DNA of 64,000 bases from Sphingobium sp. AP49 (GTDB taxonomy: Bacteria > Pseudomonadota > Alphaproteobacteria > Sphingomonadales > Sphingomonadaceae). Under the pieces are notes generated by a model. It was not told the origin of the DNA. It searched no databases and was given only the letters and a program-made list of their open reading frames with translations. The translations under genes and the position numbers were made by a program. Below are positions 30,372 to 40,239 of the stretch, in pieces (the first letter of the stretch is position 1; every line of letters begins with the position of its first letter). The stretch covers positions 1,743,501 through 1,807,500 of the forward strand of contig NZ_CP124576.1 of NCBI RefSeq assembly GCF_000281715.2, read 5' to 3'.

Positions 30372-31418
30372 TCAGTGCAACTTGCGGGGCGTCAGGCTTA
30401 CCGTCACCTCGCCATTGGCGGCATAGACGGCGGTGGCTTCGGCCTGGGCGGTCTGGGGATCCTTGCCATCCAGGATCGCGGCGATCTGGCGACCGCTCGG
30501 CACCTTGTCATAGACGCCATAGAGGTCCGTCTGGCCGACCATGTGGATAGACAGCTGATAGCCGACGTCACGGGTAGCCGGATCAAAGGCGAGGACGGTG
30601 CCGCTGTCATCGACCGGCACGATGATTGCGCCGTCGCTGTGCCCGGCCTGTTGCAGCATGTCGTAGCTTCCCTCAGCGGTCTGCACGGTGCCGCGGATGC
30701 ACAGATTGTCCCGGCCTTCGCGCGGGATGCGTACCTCCTGCGGCACGGGTTGGCCAGCCGTGCCGCTGGGCACCATCCTGGTCAGGCGGGCGTCGGTGCT
30801 GTCGTCGATGGGACAGGCGCCAAAGCTTGCCGGGCTGGTCGCGTGCAAAGCCGATGCCTCATCGAACTTCAGGCCCGCGAGCATGCCGTCCAGTCCTGCC
30901 AGCACTTCGGCGCGGCGCTCGGTCGGGCCGGTGACGCGCAGTTTCACCATCCAGCGTCCAGCATGGGCGAACGCGGCTGCGGTGGTCAGTGCGCCATCGG
31001 CGGCATCGTCATAGACGGCGCGGATCGCGGTGCCCGCGCGGCCGCCAGCCACGACGCTGTCATAGGCGGTGCGATGGGTCTTGCCGCCAAACCGCTCCAT
31101 CACCGCCTTGTCGGTCATATAGGCGGCCAACGAAGCATCGGCATAGGCGGGGAGATAGATGTAGAGGGTCGCCTGGATGGCGCCATCCTCGGACAGATAT
31201 TGGGCATAATTGTCGATGCCTTTGCCGCCGTTCGACACCTCGCCACTCTTGGCCAGCGACAGGCTGGCGACCGTCTGCGGCAGGCTGATGCCGGCGGCGG
31301 TCGCGCGAATGGCTGTATCGGTAGGCGTCCATGCCTCGATATCGTCCGCCGCGCGCGCCAGCGAGGGCGCAGCCAGGCAGAGGGCCATCGAACACAGGAA
31401 CAACGCGCTTTTGGGCAT
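30372..31418 (-). CDS. Periplasmic protein of unknown function
   Basis: About 348 residues beginning MPKSALFLCSMALCLAAP, with a signal peptide ending ARAA. The mature part appears to have two similar-sized domains; four Cys positions (two near SFGACPIDD and NLCIRG) may form a disulfide. I do not recognise a family. The second ATG (31418) is chosen because GAGAGAGG directly abuts the first ATG (31424) but is 6 bases from the second. The gene stands alone between DUF817 and the broken GFA gene. Confidence 0.72.
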   Translation of the reverse strand: MPKSALFLCSMALCLAAPSLARAADDIEAWTPTDTAIRATAAGISLPQTVASLSLAKSGEVSNGGKGIDNYAQYLSEDGAIQATLYIYLPAYADASLAAYMTDKAVMERFGGKTHRTAYDSVVAGGRAGTAIRAVYDDAADGALTTAAAFAHAGRWMVKLRVTGPTERRAEVLAGLDGMLAGLKFDEASALHATSPASFGACPIDDSTDARLTRMVPSGTAGQPVPQEVRIPREGRDNLCIRGTVQTAEGSYDMLQQAGHSDGAIIVPVDDSGTVLAFDPATRDVGYQLSIHMVGQTDLYGVYDKVPSGRQIAAILDGKDPQTAQAEATAVYAANGEVTVSLTPRKLH

Positions 31419-31511
31419 TGGCATCCTCTCTCTCGATCCAGACCGTCTTGGCGCGGTCTTGAATGTCAGAGGATCAGGAGAACATGGATTCCAAAGGGGC
31501 GCAAGCGACCT

Positions 31512-31914
31512 TCACGCCACCGGCGGAATTTGTGCGGGATATTGGGGCAATTGGGGGGCGTGACAGACCCATTGCGGCGCAGCAGCGGTCCAGATGACCA
31601 CTTCGGGCGCCACTCGGGTCGGATCGTCCAGCGCGCCCGCGCGAATGATCGTCAGATGTGGCCGCGATTCGGCCAGGCTGAACAGCGGCGTACCGCAGTT
31701 CGGGCAGAAGCCGCGCTTCATCGCATTGCCACTGTCGGCGATGCTGTAGTGCCAGCCCACTGTCCCGCTCGTCGTCACCTTGTCGGTCGGGAAGCAGAGC
31801 GCTACCGCCGCCCAGATATTGACAGAGGCGACACCAGCACATCCGCACCGCCATCGGTTCGGCATCTATCGCGATGCGCACCTGTCCACAGAGGCATCCG
31901 GCATCATGGGGCAT
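31512..31914 (-). pseudogene. Frameshifted GFA (CENP-V/Gfa1) family protein
   Basis: The zinc-binding GFA fold is split over two reading frames. The upstream frame, from ATG at 31914, gives GCLCGQVRIAIDAEPMAVRM and CWCRLCQYLGGGSA; the downstream frame continues at CFPTDKVTTSGTVGWHYS with GFCPNCGTPLFS and ends at 31512. The switch lies near 31795-31815. Together the pieces restore all the usual zinc cysteines (CLC, CWCRLC, CPNC) and a normal 130-residue length, so a single indel seems to have broken it. Members include glutathione-dependent formaldehyde-activating-like proteins. A sequencing error cannot be ruled out. Confidence 0.8.
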
Positions 31915-31920
31915 ATATCC

Positions 31921-32766
31921 TTAGCGCCCCTGGCGCCGGGCCATGAAGGCGAGGCGCTCGAACATCATGATGTCCTGCTCATTCTTGAGCAGGGCGCCAT
32001 GGAGCGGCGGGATCGCCTTGGTCGGGTCGCTATTCTGTAGCACGTCGAGCGGCATGTCCTCGTTGAAGAGGAGCTTGAGCCAGTCGAGAAGTTCGCTGGT
32101 GCTGGGCTTTTTCTTCAGGCCTGGGACTTCGCGAATATCGTAGAAAATGTCCATCGCGCGACTGACGAGGACTTTCTGAATGCCAGGAAAATGGACATCG
32201 ACGATCGCCTGCATCGTCTCGCGGTCGGGGAATTTGATATAGTGGAAGAAGCAGCGTCGCAGGAAGGCGTCGGGCAGTTCCTTCTCGTTGTTCGATGTGA
32301 TGATGACGACTGGCCGTTCCTTTGCGGCGATCGTCTCGCCGGTCTCATAGACATGGAAGGCCATGCGATCGAGTTCCTGCAACAGGTCGTTGGGAAACTC
32401 GATGTCAGCCTTGTCGATCTCGTCGATCAGCAACACGGGCAGGGTGGGCGAGGTGAACGCCTCCCACAGCTTGCCCTTGCGGATATAATTGGCGATGTCA
32501 TGGACCCGCTCGTCGCCGAGCTGGCCGTCGCGCAGGCGGGCAACGGCATCATATTCATACAGGCCCTGATGCGCCTTGGTCGTCGACTTGACGTTCCATT
32601 CGATCAATGGGGCGTCGAGGGCCTTGGCGATTTCCTGCGCCAGCACGGTTTTGCCGGTGCCCGGTTCGCCCTTCACCAGAAGAGGGCGGCGCAGCAGCAC
32701 TGCGGCATTGACCGCGACCTTCAGATCGTCGGTGGCGACATAATCCTGTGTGCCTTCAAACCGCAT
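31921..32766 (-). CDS. MoxR-type AAA+ ATPase
   Basis: A 281-residue AAA+ protein: Walker A GEPGTGKT at 33-40, Walker B LLIDEIDK around 112-118, sensor 1 in VVIITSNNEKELPDAFLRRC and the arginine finger segment nearby. MoxR ATPases use ATP to help VWA proteins load cofactors or mature enzyme complexes. The CoxE-like VWA protein at 26749-27924 is the obvious partner, although five other genes now lie between them. It sits 6 bases upstream (in transcription order) of the broken GFA gene's end region on the same strand. Confidence 0.93.
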   Translation of the reverse strand: MRFEGTQDYVATDDLKVAVNAAVLLRRPLLVKGEPGTGKTVLAQEIAKALDAPLIEWNVKSTTKAHQGLYEYDAVARLRDGQLGDERVHDIANYIRKGKLWEAFTSPTLPVLLIDEIDKADIEFPNDLLQELDRMAFHVYETGETIAAKERPVVIITSNNEKELPDAFLRRCFFHYIKFPDRETMQAIVDVHFPGIQKVLVSRAMDIFYDIREVPGLKKKPSTSELLDWLKLLFNEDMPLDVLQNSDPTKAIPPLHGALLKNEQDIMMFERLAFMARRQGR

Positions 32767-32866
32767 GGGCCTCTTCCGCTCCGTTCCACTTTATGGATCG
32801 GACTAGGCAAAGCGATGGGCCTGCGCAATGCGTTTGTGCGCTGCGGCAAGCCGGGGGAGCGATGGA

Positions 32867-33550
32867 TCAGCGTTGCTGGCGGCGGATGTCGGCGCGTGCC
32901 TGAAGCAAGTCCCACAGTCCGCGATGCTGGGCCAGCAACTGGCGCATGCCGAACTGAATGGCACGGTCGATTGCGGGATCGCCGCCAATCGCGCGTGCGA
33001 CATTCAACGTGGAACGGCGATCCGGCAGCGCACAGGGGAGCGGCTCGATTCCGGTGCGAAGGGCTGCGATATCGAGCAGTTGCCGGGCCATGCGCCAGTC
33101 GAGCACCAGCGCGATCGCTGCCCCCATGGCACAGCCGCGACGGTCGGACTGGGCGAGCATGTCGAGGGCATGGCGTTGTTGGCTGACGATCGCTTCACAA
33201 TTGCTCTGCCCCGCAGTGCTAGGGGCAGGACCAGCGGCCACTGTAACCTGGGTCAGATAGGCCCGTTCCCGCGCGAAGGCATCGGCGGCGTCGATCAGCC
33301 AGCGGCGGGCCGCGTTATCCGCCGAACGGGTAGCCGCATGGTCGATCACGCCAGGATGACGGCCATGCAGAAGGCAGAGATAATAAGCGGCATCGGCAAG
33401 ATCGGGTAAGGTCAGGGCATCGTCGCTGGACCGTGCATCCTGGCCAGCCCGCATGGCATAACTATGGCCATAGCTCCCATCGGCGAGCAGAAGCGCATCC
33501 AGGATCTGCGCAATGTCATCGCCCCGGCGCAGCGCCGTCACTTCGCTCAT
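32867..33550 (-). CDS. Helical protein of unknown function
   Basis: A 227-residue soluble, Ala- and Arg-rich, largely helical protein with no signal peptide or membrane segment. Conserved-looking stretches are DGSYGHSYAMRAGQ, ADAAYYLCLLHGRHPG and WLIDAADAFARERAYL. I cannot assign a family. The ATG at 33550 is chosen because AGGGAAA lies ahead of it; the open frame continues 27 bases upstream without support. It is divergent from the SGNH-like gene. Confidence 0.72.
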   Translation of the reverse strand: MSEVTALRRGDDIAQILDALLLADGSYGHSYAMRAGQDARSSDDALTLPDLADAAYYLCLLHGRHPGVIDHAATRSADNAARRWLIDAADAFARERAYLTQVTVAAGPAPSTAGQSNCEAIVSQQRHALDMLAQSDRRGCAMGAAIALVLDWRMARQLLDIAALRTGIEPLPCALPDRRSTLNVARAIGGDPAIDRAIQFGMRQLLAQHRGLWDLLQARADIRRQQR

Positions 33551-33679
33551 AGAAATTTCCCTGTAGCCACGGCACATGGGGGCCGTGGGGATAATCTACG
33601 CCCGGTATGTAAACGGCGGGTTAAACTTCTCTTGTCGGTGCCGGCGATGCCGCGTGATGGTTGTCGGTCGAACGCACTT

Positions 33680-35440
33680 ATGGCACGTTTTGCAGCCATG
33701 AGCATTTCGACATCGCATCATGCAATAGAATCAAGGTCCGCCGAGCGGGAGGCGCAGATCCTTCTGATCGGGTTCGATATTTGGACCGGTGAGATGTATC
33801 GCGCGATGCGCCATGTCAGCTTTAGCGGCATGAAGTTCAATATATGTGCTTTGCCAGGACATCATTATAACGCGATCTATCCGCGCCTGCCTGCTGCCTT
33901 GTCGGAAACGCGCCCGGATATCGTGCTTCTGGATCTTGCGAGTACAGCCTGTCGTGAGTGGATCGATGTTGGAAACCTAACTGCGCATCTGCATGGCATA
34001 TTGAAGCTGATTGGCGATTTTGGAGCAAAAGTCGCGTTATTGAACTGGTATGACGTCGATCCAGTCCAGGATAGGGTTCTGGCCACGTTGAACAAGCAGG
34101 CGGCGCTGCAGAACCTGCCCGTGCTGGACGTATCGGGTTGGTGGCTGGACATGGAGGCCGGCGTCCTGCCGGTCGATGGAAGGGCATTCAGCATTAGCGA
34201 TGCGGTGGCTGTGGCGTTGAAGATCGGTGATTTTGTCCGACAATCGGTGATGGTGGCGCCAAAGCCCGAAGGCCTGTCCTATTTGCCTGTGCTCGACCAT
34301 GTTCAGCATCTGGCTGCGGTCGATGCAGAGGCACCGCTATCGTCGCCGATTGTCGAAGCCGTTGTCAGCGTGCCAGAGCCGGCAGTGATCGCTCCGGTGA
34401 TCGAAGTCGTGCCGGAATTTGTCCCTGAGGAGCATATTCGGATTGCGTCCGCTGTCCACGCAAAGCAGCGCGTGCTGCTGATCGGGTTCAGTGTTCTGAC
34501 GGGCGAGATCTATCGTAGCTTTGAAAAATATGCCGCCGATGACGTCGAATTTGTTCTGTTCGGTCTTGGGTCCCATCATTATAATTATCTGCCGCCCCTG
34601 CTTCCGCAAATATTGGAAAGAGAAAAGCCCGACATCGTGGTTTTTGATCTTGCCAGTACGCCCTGCCGTGAATGGGCGACCGCCGCAAATATTCGTGAAA
34701 ATGTCTATGAAATGCTGGCGATGGTGCATGGCATCGGGGCCAGGGCTGGCTTTCTCCATCTGTTTCGCCATGACGTGAAGCCGGGCACCGACTTGTTGAT
34801 CGGCACAATTAACGAGCTTGCGGCGGAAGCTGCGCTGCCCGTGCTCAATGTGGCGCAGTGGATTGATGATCGGGGTGGGGACGCTGATCACAAGCTGTTG
34901 TTCGATGGGGTTCATGCCACGCCCGAGGGGGCCAAGGCCATATCGACCATGATTATCGATTTTGTGCGGGCGGAAATGCTGTCGATGGATCGGCAGGTGA
35001 GCTTGGACAATGTTCCGCGCTCAGCCTATCTGGCGCATGTTTCGGCGGTCGAGGCGCCTTATTTGTCCCCCTATGGTTGTACCGGAGACAATTTCTCGAA
35101 ATATGGCGTCAAGATGCACGTATTGCCTATCCATGAAGGCGCACGCATTCCGATCGATCTGCCCGAAGGCGCCAGCCTGTCGGCAATCTACTTCATTCAT
35201 GGACCACGATCAGGGGATATCGAGATATCGACCGATCATGAGGTGATCATGACGCATCGCTGCTATGATGCGTGGAGCTATTATGAGCGAGCGATGGTAT
35301 GTCATGTCGACGTCGCCGGCGCGCGCCGTCTATGGTTCAGGCAATTGCCTGGAGTGCCGGATATTGCCCTGATCAAGGGCAAACAGGATCATGGCCCAAG
35401 GATTGGCAAGGTGGGGCATGTGGTCATGTATCGGCCATGA
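33680..35440 (+). CDS. Protein with two tandem SGNH-hydrolase-like domains
   Basis: A 586-residue soluble protein made of two homologous domains. Domain A (27-187) and domain B (265-430) share LLIGF...TGE.YR, the HHYN...P.LP block, RPDIV/KPDIV followed by DLAST.CREW, and LPVL. Domain B retains an SGNH block V (DGVHATPEGAKAI, 409-421), while the same place in A reads DGRAFSISDA, lacking the His. The usual GDS nucleophile block is replaced by GFxxxTGE in both. A Pro/Val-rich linker (218-255) joins them, and a beta-rich C-terminal part of about 150 residues follows. It may bind or deacylate a glycan, or be non-catalytic. No export signal. Start uncertain: ATG at 33680 or 33698, both with weak ribosome sites. 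Base composition is AT-richer than neighbours. Confidence 0.7.
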   Translation: MARFAAMSISTSHHAIESRSAEREAQILLIGFDIWTGEMYRAMRHVSFSGMKFNICALPGHHYNAIYPRLPAALSETRPDIVLLDLASTACREWIDVGNLTAHLHGILKLIGDFGAKVALLNWYDVDPVQDRVLATLNKQAALQNLPVLDVSGWWLDMEAGVLPVDGRAFSISDAVAVALKIGDFVRQSVMVAPKPEGLSYLPVLDHVQHLAAVDAEAPLSSPIVEAVVSVPEPAVIAPVIEVVPEFVPEEHIRIASAVHAKQRVLLIGFSVLTGEIYRSFEKYAADDVEFVLFGLGSHHYNYLPPLLPQILEREKPDIVVFDLASTPCREWATAANIRENVYEMLAMVHGIGARAGFLHLFRHDVKPGTDLLIGTINELAAEAALPVLNVAQWIDDRGGDADHKLLFDGVHATPEGAKAISTMIIDFVRAEMLSMDRQVSLDNVPRSAYLAHVSAVEAPYLSPYGCTGDNFSKYGVKMHVLPIHEGARIPIDLPEGASLSAIYFIHGPRSGDIEISTDHEVIMTHRCYDAWSYYERAMVCHVDVAGARRLWFRQLPGVPDIALIKGKQDHGPRIGKVGHVVMYRP

Positions 35441-35475
35441 TCGACGCGGCCGGACTACTGAAGCTAGCAAAAAAA

Positions 35476-35505
35476 AGCCCGGTCATCATCTGACCGGGCT
35501 TTTTT
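35476..35505. terminator. Bidirectional intrinsic terminator
   Basis: Perfect 10-base stem AGCCCGGTCA (35476-35485) and TGACCGGGCT (35491-35500) with a 5-base loop, flanked by an A run on the left and T run on the right. It serves both the SGNH-like gene and the converging rpoD. Confidence 0.92.
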
Positions 35506-35506
35506 C

Positions 35507-37558
35507 TTACTGATCCAGGAAACTGCGCATCTTTCGACTGCGGCTGGGATGCTTCAGCTTACGCAGCGCCTTCGCCTCGATCTGGCGAATACGCTCGCGG
35601 GTCACGCTGAACTGCTGGCCCACTTCCTCCAGCGTATGGTCGGTGTTCATGCCGATGCCAAAGCGCATGCGCAGCACGCGCTCCTCGCGCGGGGTGAGGC
35701 TGGCAAGGACGCGGGTGACCGTTTCCTTGAGGTTCGCCTGGATCGCCGCGTCGACCGGAATGATCGCGTTCTTGTCCTCGATGAAATCACCCAGATGGCT
35801 GTCTTCCTCGTCGCCGATCGGCGTTTCGAGGGAGATCGGCTCCTTGGCGATCTTCATCACCTTGCGCACCTTTTCGAGCGGCATCGACAGGCGCTCGGCC
35901 ATTTCCTCGGGCGTGGGCTCACGGCCCTGCTCGTGCAGGAACTGGCGGCTGGTGCGGACCAGCTTGTTGATCGTCTCGATCATGTGGACCGGGATGCGGA
36001 TGGTCCGCGCCTGGTCCGCGATCGAGCGGGTGATTGCCTGACGGATCCACCAGGTCGCATAGGTGCTGAACTTGTAGCCGCGACGATATTCGAACTTATC
36101 GACCGCCTTCATCAGGCCGATATTGCCTTCCTGAATAAGATCAAGGAATTGCAGGCCACGGTTCGTATATTTTTTAGCGATGGAGATGACCAGGCGCAGG
36201 TTCGCCTCGACCATTTCCTTCTTGGCGATCCGGGCTTCGCGCTCGCCCTTCTGCACCATGTTGACGATGCGACGAAATTCGCTGAGCGACATGCCGGTGG
36301 CTTGGGCGATCTCGCCCACTTCTGTCCGGATGCGTTCGACCGCGCGGCCTTCGGCTGCGGCAAAAGCGGCCCATTTCTTGTCGAGGCCCTGCACCTTTTC
36401 CATCCAGCCATCGTCCAGCTCATGATTCACATAGCGGTCGAGGAAGTCCTTGCGACTGACTTTATGGCGTTCGGCCAGGCGCAGCATCTGGCCGCCCAGG
36501 GCCGTCAGGCGCCGGTTATAGGCATAAAGCTGATCGACCAGATATTCGATCTTCTGCTGGTGGAATTGCACACTCTCGACCTCGGCGGTCAGGCTTTCAC
36601 GCAATTCCTGATAATTGTCCTCGGCCTTCTGGCTCAGCGTCTCGCCATTGGCCATTGCCAGCATGCGGGCTTCCTGAGCCTTGGAGAAAGCACGGAAAAT
36701 GTCGGTGATGGTCGCGAACTTCTCTAGCGCCATCGGCTTGAGAGTCTCTTCCATCTGGGCGAGGGACAGAGTGTTGTCCTCTTCCTCTTCCTCTTCGTTA
36801 CGGCGGGCACGACGTTCGGTACCGTCTTCATCCTCGTCGCCGTCGGCCGATTCTTCCTCGGGCTCTTCCTCTTCCTTGAAGCTGGGACCAGCCGTCTTTT
36901 CGCTGATCTCGCCATCATCATCCTCGGCGCCTTCCTCCAGATTTTCCGGAGCGGGATCCTTGGAGAGCATGGCGTCGAGGTCGAGGATCTCGCGCAACTG
37001 CATCTCGCCATTGTTGAGCGCAGTCGACCATTCGATGATCGCGTTGAAGGTGGTCGGGCTCTCGCACAGCCCCAGAATCATAGTGTCGCGGCCTGCCTCG
37101 ATGCGCTTGGCGATGGCGATTTCGCCCTCGCGGCTGAGCAGTTCGACCGCGCCCATTTCGCGCAGATACATGCGGACGGGATCGTCGGTGCGATCGACCG
37201 TTTCCTTCTTCTTTTCGGTGACAAGCTTGGGGCCGCCGTCCTCATCGCCCGAATCATCCTCGGCGTCCTCGGCGTCCTCGCGCTCACGCTGCTCGTCGCC
37301 ATCTTCGCTGGCTTCTTCATTTTCGACGATGTTGACGCCCATCTCGTTGAGCGCGGACATGATGTCCTCGATCTGCTCAGACGACATCTGATCCTGTGGC
37401 AGGGCGTCGTTCAACTCGTCATAGGTGATGTAGCCGCGCTTTTTGGCGCGGGCGATCAGCTTCTTGACAGAGGCTTCGTTGAGGTCGAGCAGCGGGGCAT
37501 CGCCGCCATCCTCGCCATCGCCTGCACCCGCATTCTTGCTGTTCGCCTTGGTCGCCAT
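35507..37558 (-). CDS. rpoD: RNA polymerase sigma factor RpoD (sigma 70)
   Basis: The housekeeping sigma factor, 683 residues. It shows region 1.1 at the N-terminus, a long acidic non-conserved insert (about 90-270, rich in Glu and Asp, as is usual in this group), region 2 with [30 protein letters not shown] (-10 recognition), region 3, and region 4 with [21 protein letters not shown] (-35 recognition). It follows dnaG by 44 bases and ends at a bidirectional terminator. Confidence 0.98.
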   Translation of the reverse strand: MATKANSKNAGAGDGEDGGDAPLLDLNEASVKKLIARAKKRGYITYDELNDALPQDQMSSEQIEDIMSALNEMGVNIVENEEASEDGDEQREREDAEDAEDDSGDEDGGPKLVTEKKKETVDRTDDPVRMYLREMGAVELLSREGEIAIAKRIEAGRDTMILGLCESPTTFNAIIEWSTALNNGEMQLREILDLDAMLSKDPAPENLEEGAEDDDGEISEKTAGPSFKEEEEPEEESADGDEDEDGTERRARRNEEEEEEDNTLSLAQMEETLKPMALEKFATITDIFRAFSKAQEARMLAMANGETLSQKAEDNYQELRESLTAEVESVQFHQQKIEYLVDQLYAYNRRLTALGGQMLRLAERHKVSRKDFLDRYVNHELDDGWMEKVQGLDKKWAAFAAAEGRAVERIRTEVGEIAQATGMSLSEFRRIVNMVQKGEREARIAKKEMVEANLRLVISIAKKYTNRGLQFLDLIQEGNIGLMKAVDKFEYRRGYKFSTYATWWIRQAITRSIADQARTIRIPVHMIETINKLVRTSRQFLHEQGREPTPEEMAERLSMPLEKVRKVMKIAKEPISLETPIGDEEDSHLGDFIEDKNAIIPVDAAIQANLKETVTRVLASLTPREERVLRMRFGIGMNTDHTLEEVGQQFSVTRERIRQIEAKALRKLKHPSRSRKMRSFLDQ

Positions 37559-37602
37559 TTATTCGCCTTAACTGTCGTCGTCCCCATATCGGAAACGATC
37601 GA

Positions 37603-39522
37603 TCAAACAATGTCTTCGGACTGCGCCAGTTCCGCCAGTCGGCTGTCGTGATCGGCTTTCAGAGCGCGGATGCGCTGCTGCTCAGCGAAATTTTCTTCGC
37701 TAAAGTCGCTCTCGAACCGTCTGGTAGCCTCTGCCAGCGCTGTTTCCAGCTCCGGTCCTTGCGCCATCACCCGGATGGCCTCATCCAGGTCGCGCTGCAC
37801 GCGACTGGGGTCGGTTGTCATCCTATGTGGGGTGAATGTGAACGTATCGGCCCGGAGCATCCCCTTAGCCATATTATACAAGTCACCTTGCCCCAATATG
37901 GTAAGCATGCCCTGTGTTTCAACTGTTTCTTTGCGGAAGGACGCCGCAATCATCGCATCCAGCAATCGTGATAGCGCGGGATCGCCGATTCGCAGGCCTG
38001 ACAGCGTTTCCCGGTGTGTCACGATCTGTTCGGGATTGCGCAGCAGGCTGGCCAGAATCGCGCGCAGCAGGCGATGCTCCATGCCGTTCGCGCCGATCTC
38101 CCGCGCTTCCATTCCGGCGGGCGGGATTGGTGGTTTCCAATTGCCTTTCTTGTCGCGCTGCCAACCGGCGCGGGCACTGCCGCGGCCGCCATTGCCGTGT
38201 GGCTGGCGCTGTCCGCCGCCAAAGCGATCAGGACGCGCAAAAAATTGCGCGTCATAGCGTTCGCGAAAGGCGTGGGCATAGTGGGCGCGCACATCGGGAT
38301 GCTGGATAGAGTCGCTATGGGCGGCTAGCCGCTGTTTAAGTGCGGCCTTCTGCTCTGGGGTGTCGAGCGGTGCGGTCGTCTGCTCATAGTCCCAAAGGCG
38401 GTCGACGAGGGGCTGTGCCGCAGCCAGCACGGCGTCCATGGCGCGCGGCCCTTCGGCTCGGATCAGGTCGTCGGGATCCTGGCCGACGGGCAGGGTGGCG
38501 AAGGCCAGGCTGTGGCCGGGGCGTAGCAGGGGCAGGGCTCGGGTCGCCGCGCGGATCGCCGCCTTCTGTCCCGCCGAGTCGCCATCGAAGCAGAGGATCG
38601 GCACCTCGACCATCTTCCACAGTCGCTCGATCTGATGCTCGGTCAGCGCTGTACCGAGCGGCGCGACTGCGTCGCTGAAACCGGCCTGGGCCAGCGCGAT
38701 CACGTCCATATAGCCCTCGACCACGATCACCCGGCCGCTTTGTCGGCTGGCGGGGGAGGCGCGATCGATATTGTAGAGCGTGCGTCCCTTGTCGAAGAGA
38801 GGGGTGTCGGGCGAGTTCAGATATTTGGGCTCGCCCTGGCCGATGATCCGGCCGCCAAAGGCGATCACCCGGCCGCGAATGTCGCGGATCGGCAGCATCA
38901 GCCGACCGCGGAAGCGGTCGTACGTATCGCGTTTTTTGGCTTTGCGGCCATCCTGCTCGGCCCCATCCGGATCGATGAGCAGCCCGGCCTCGACCAGCAT
39001 CGGCTCGCCAAATTCCTTGAGCGCGCCTTTGAGCTTGCCGCGCGAATCCGGCGAATAACCAAAGCCGAAGGTCCGGCAGGTCGCATCGGTGATGCCGCGC
39101 TTTGCGAGATAGGCACGGGCGTCCGCGCCGTCGATGCCGGCCAGTTGCTCCTCGAAAAAGCCCTGCGCTGCGCCCATCGCGTCATGCAGTCCCTTGGCCT
39201 GCTCGGCGCGCTTGGCAGCGCGTGGATCGGCGGCAGGCACCTCCATGCCGGCGGTTGCAGCCAATTCCTTCACCGCTTCCATGAAGGGCAGGCCGCGCTG
39301 GTCGGTCATCCAGCGGATCGCATCGCCATGCGCGCCGCAACCGAAGCAATGGTAGAAGCCCTTTTCGTCGTTGATCGTGAAGCTGGGCGTCTTCTCGTTA
39401 TGGAAGGGGCAGCAAGCCTTATATTCGCGGCCTGCCTTCTGCACCTTCACGGTCTTGCCGATCAACGTCGAAAGCGACGTCCGCGCGCGCAATTCGTCCA
39501 GCCATTGGGGCGTGAGGGTCAT
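37603..39522 (-). CDS. dnaG: DNA primase
   Basis: Makes RNA primers for replication. Three parts are visible in 639 residues: the CHC2 zinc domain (Cys38, His41, Cys59, Cys62), the TOPRIM catalytic core with VIVVEGYMDVIAL and the metal-binding ILCFDGDSAGQKAA, and the C-terminal helicase-binding region. A Gly/Arg-rich linker precedes the C-terminal part. It lies upstream of rpoD and downstream of yqeY, the old macromolecular synthesis arrangement. Confidence 0.97.
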   Translation of the reverse strand: MTLTPQWLDELRARTSLSTLIGKTVKVQKAGREYKACCPFHNEKTPSFTINDEKGFYHCFGCGAHGDAIRWMTDQRGLPFMEAVKELAATAGMEVPAADPRAAKRAEQAKGLHDAMGAAQGFFEEQLAGIDGADARAYLAKRGITDATCRTFGFGYSPDSRGKLKGALKEFGEPMLVEAGLLIDPDGAEQDGRKAKKRDTYDRFRGRLMLPIRDIRGRVIAFGGRIIGQGEPKYLNSPDTPLFDKGRTLYNIDRASPASRQSGRVIVVEGYMDVIALAQAGFSDAVAPLGTALTEHQIERLWKMVEVPILCFDGDSAGQKAAIRAATRALPLLRPGHSLAFATLPVGQDPDDLIRAEGPRAMDAVLAAAQPLVDRLWDYEQTTAPLDTPEQKAALKQRLAAHSDSIQHPDVRAHYAHAFRERYDAQFFARPDRFGGGQRQPHGNGGRGSARAGWQRDKKGNWKPPIPPAGMEAREIGANGMEHRLLRAILASLLRNPEQIVTHRETLSGLRIGDPALSRLLDAMIAASFRKETVETQGMLTILGQGDLYNMAKGMLRADTFTFTPHRMTTDPSRVQRDLDEAIRVMAQGPELETALAEATRRFESDFSEENFAEQQRIRALKADHDSRLAELAQSEDIV

Positions 39523-39634
39523 GGATGATGCTCGGGATTTTGCTCACCGCGGCCATCGGAACATTTGAGCATGTAGATCCAGAACGCCATTTATCGAATA
39601 TGCCCGAACGCGTGCCAGTGTCGAGCGCCGCGCA

Positions 39635-39673
39635 TGCGTTTCTCGACTATGCTCGAAAGGAGCGGAGTAGGGA
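39635..39673. repeat. Dispersed palindromic repeat, copy B
   Basis: About 31/37 identical to 14-50. The preceding bases GAGCGCCGCGC (39623-39633) are the exact reverse complement of bases 4-14 next to copy A, so the flank is inverted relative to the core. It lies in the 197-base gap between dnaG and yqeY. Confidence 0.55.
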
Positions 39674-39719
39674 TGGGCCTTCCTCTCCCGCAAACGGGAT
39701 GGAGATGCTGGAATATGGC

Positions 39720-40172
39720 TTAGGACAAAGCCGCCTTCACCAGGCCGCTGGCCTTGCTCATGTCGATCACTGCGCCATGGCGTTCCTTGAGCACGGCCAT
39801 CACCTTGCCCATGTCCTTGACGCTTTCCGCGCCGACTTCGGCCTTGATCGCCTCGATCGCAGCCTTGGTCTCGTCTTCGCTCAACTGCGCAGGCAGGAAG
39901 CCCTCGATCACATCCAGTTCGGCCTGTTCCTTGGCGGCTAGTTCGTCGCGGCCGCCGCTCTTGAACATGTCGATCGATTCGCGGCGCTGCTTCACCATCT
40001 TCTGCAGCACCTCGACCACGACGGTGTCGTCGTCGGGCACGTTGCTAGCGGTGCGAAGCTCGATGTCCCGATCCTTGAGCTTGGCCAGAATCAGGCGCAC
40101 GGCAGCCAGCTTTTCCTTATCGCCGGCCTTCATGGATTCCACTTGGGCGCTCTTGATGCTGTCGCGAATCAT
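39720..40172 (-). CDS. yqeY: GatB/YqeY domain protein
   Basis: A 150-residue helical protein homologous to the tRNA-binding tail domain of the GatB amidotransferase subunit. Recognisable segments: the N-terminal KEKLAAVRLILAKLKDRDIE and the C-terminal GKVMAVLKERHGAVIDMSKASGLVK. Its role as a free protein is not settled. It is divergent from carA with a 154-base shared promoter region. Confidence 0.92.
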   Translation of the reverse strand: MIRDSIKSAQVESMKAGDKEKLAAVRLILAKLKDRDIELRTASNVPDDDTVVVEVLQKMVKQRRESIDMFKSGGRDELAAKEQAELDVIEGFLPAQLSEDETKAAIEAIKAEVGAESVKDMGKVMAVLKERHGAVIDMSKASGLVKAALS

Positions 40173-40239
40173 CGACGAATAAATCCTGTCTCTTGCGGAA
40201 AGGAGCAGATATAATGCGAAAAGAGATTTTTAACAGACG

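Noticed and set aside
26749..32766. Aerobic carbon monoxide dehydrogenase locus from the CoxD/CoxE-like pair
   Set aside because: No coxL, coxM or coxS homologue occurs in the window; these ATPase/VWA pairs are widespread without them.
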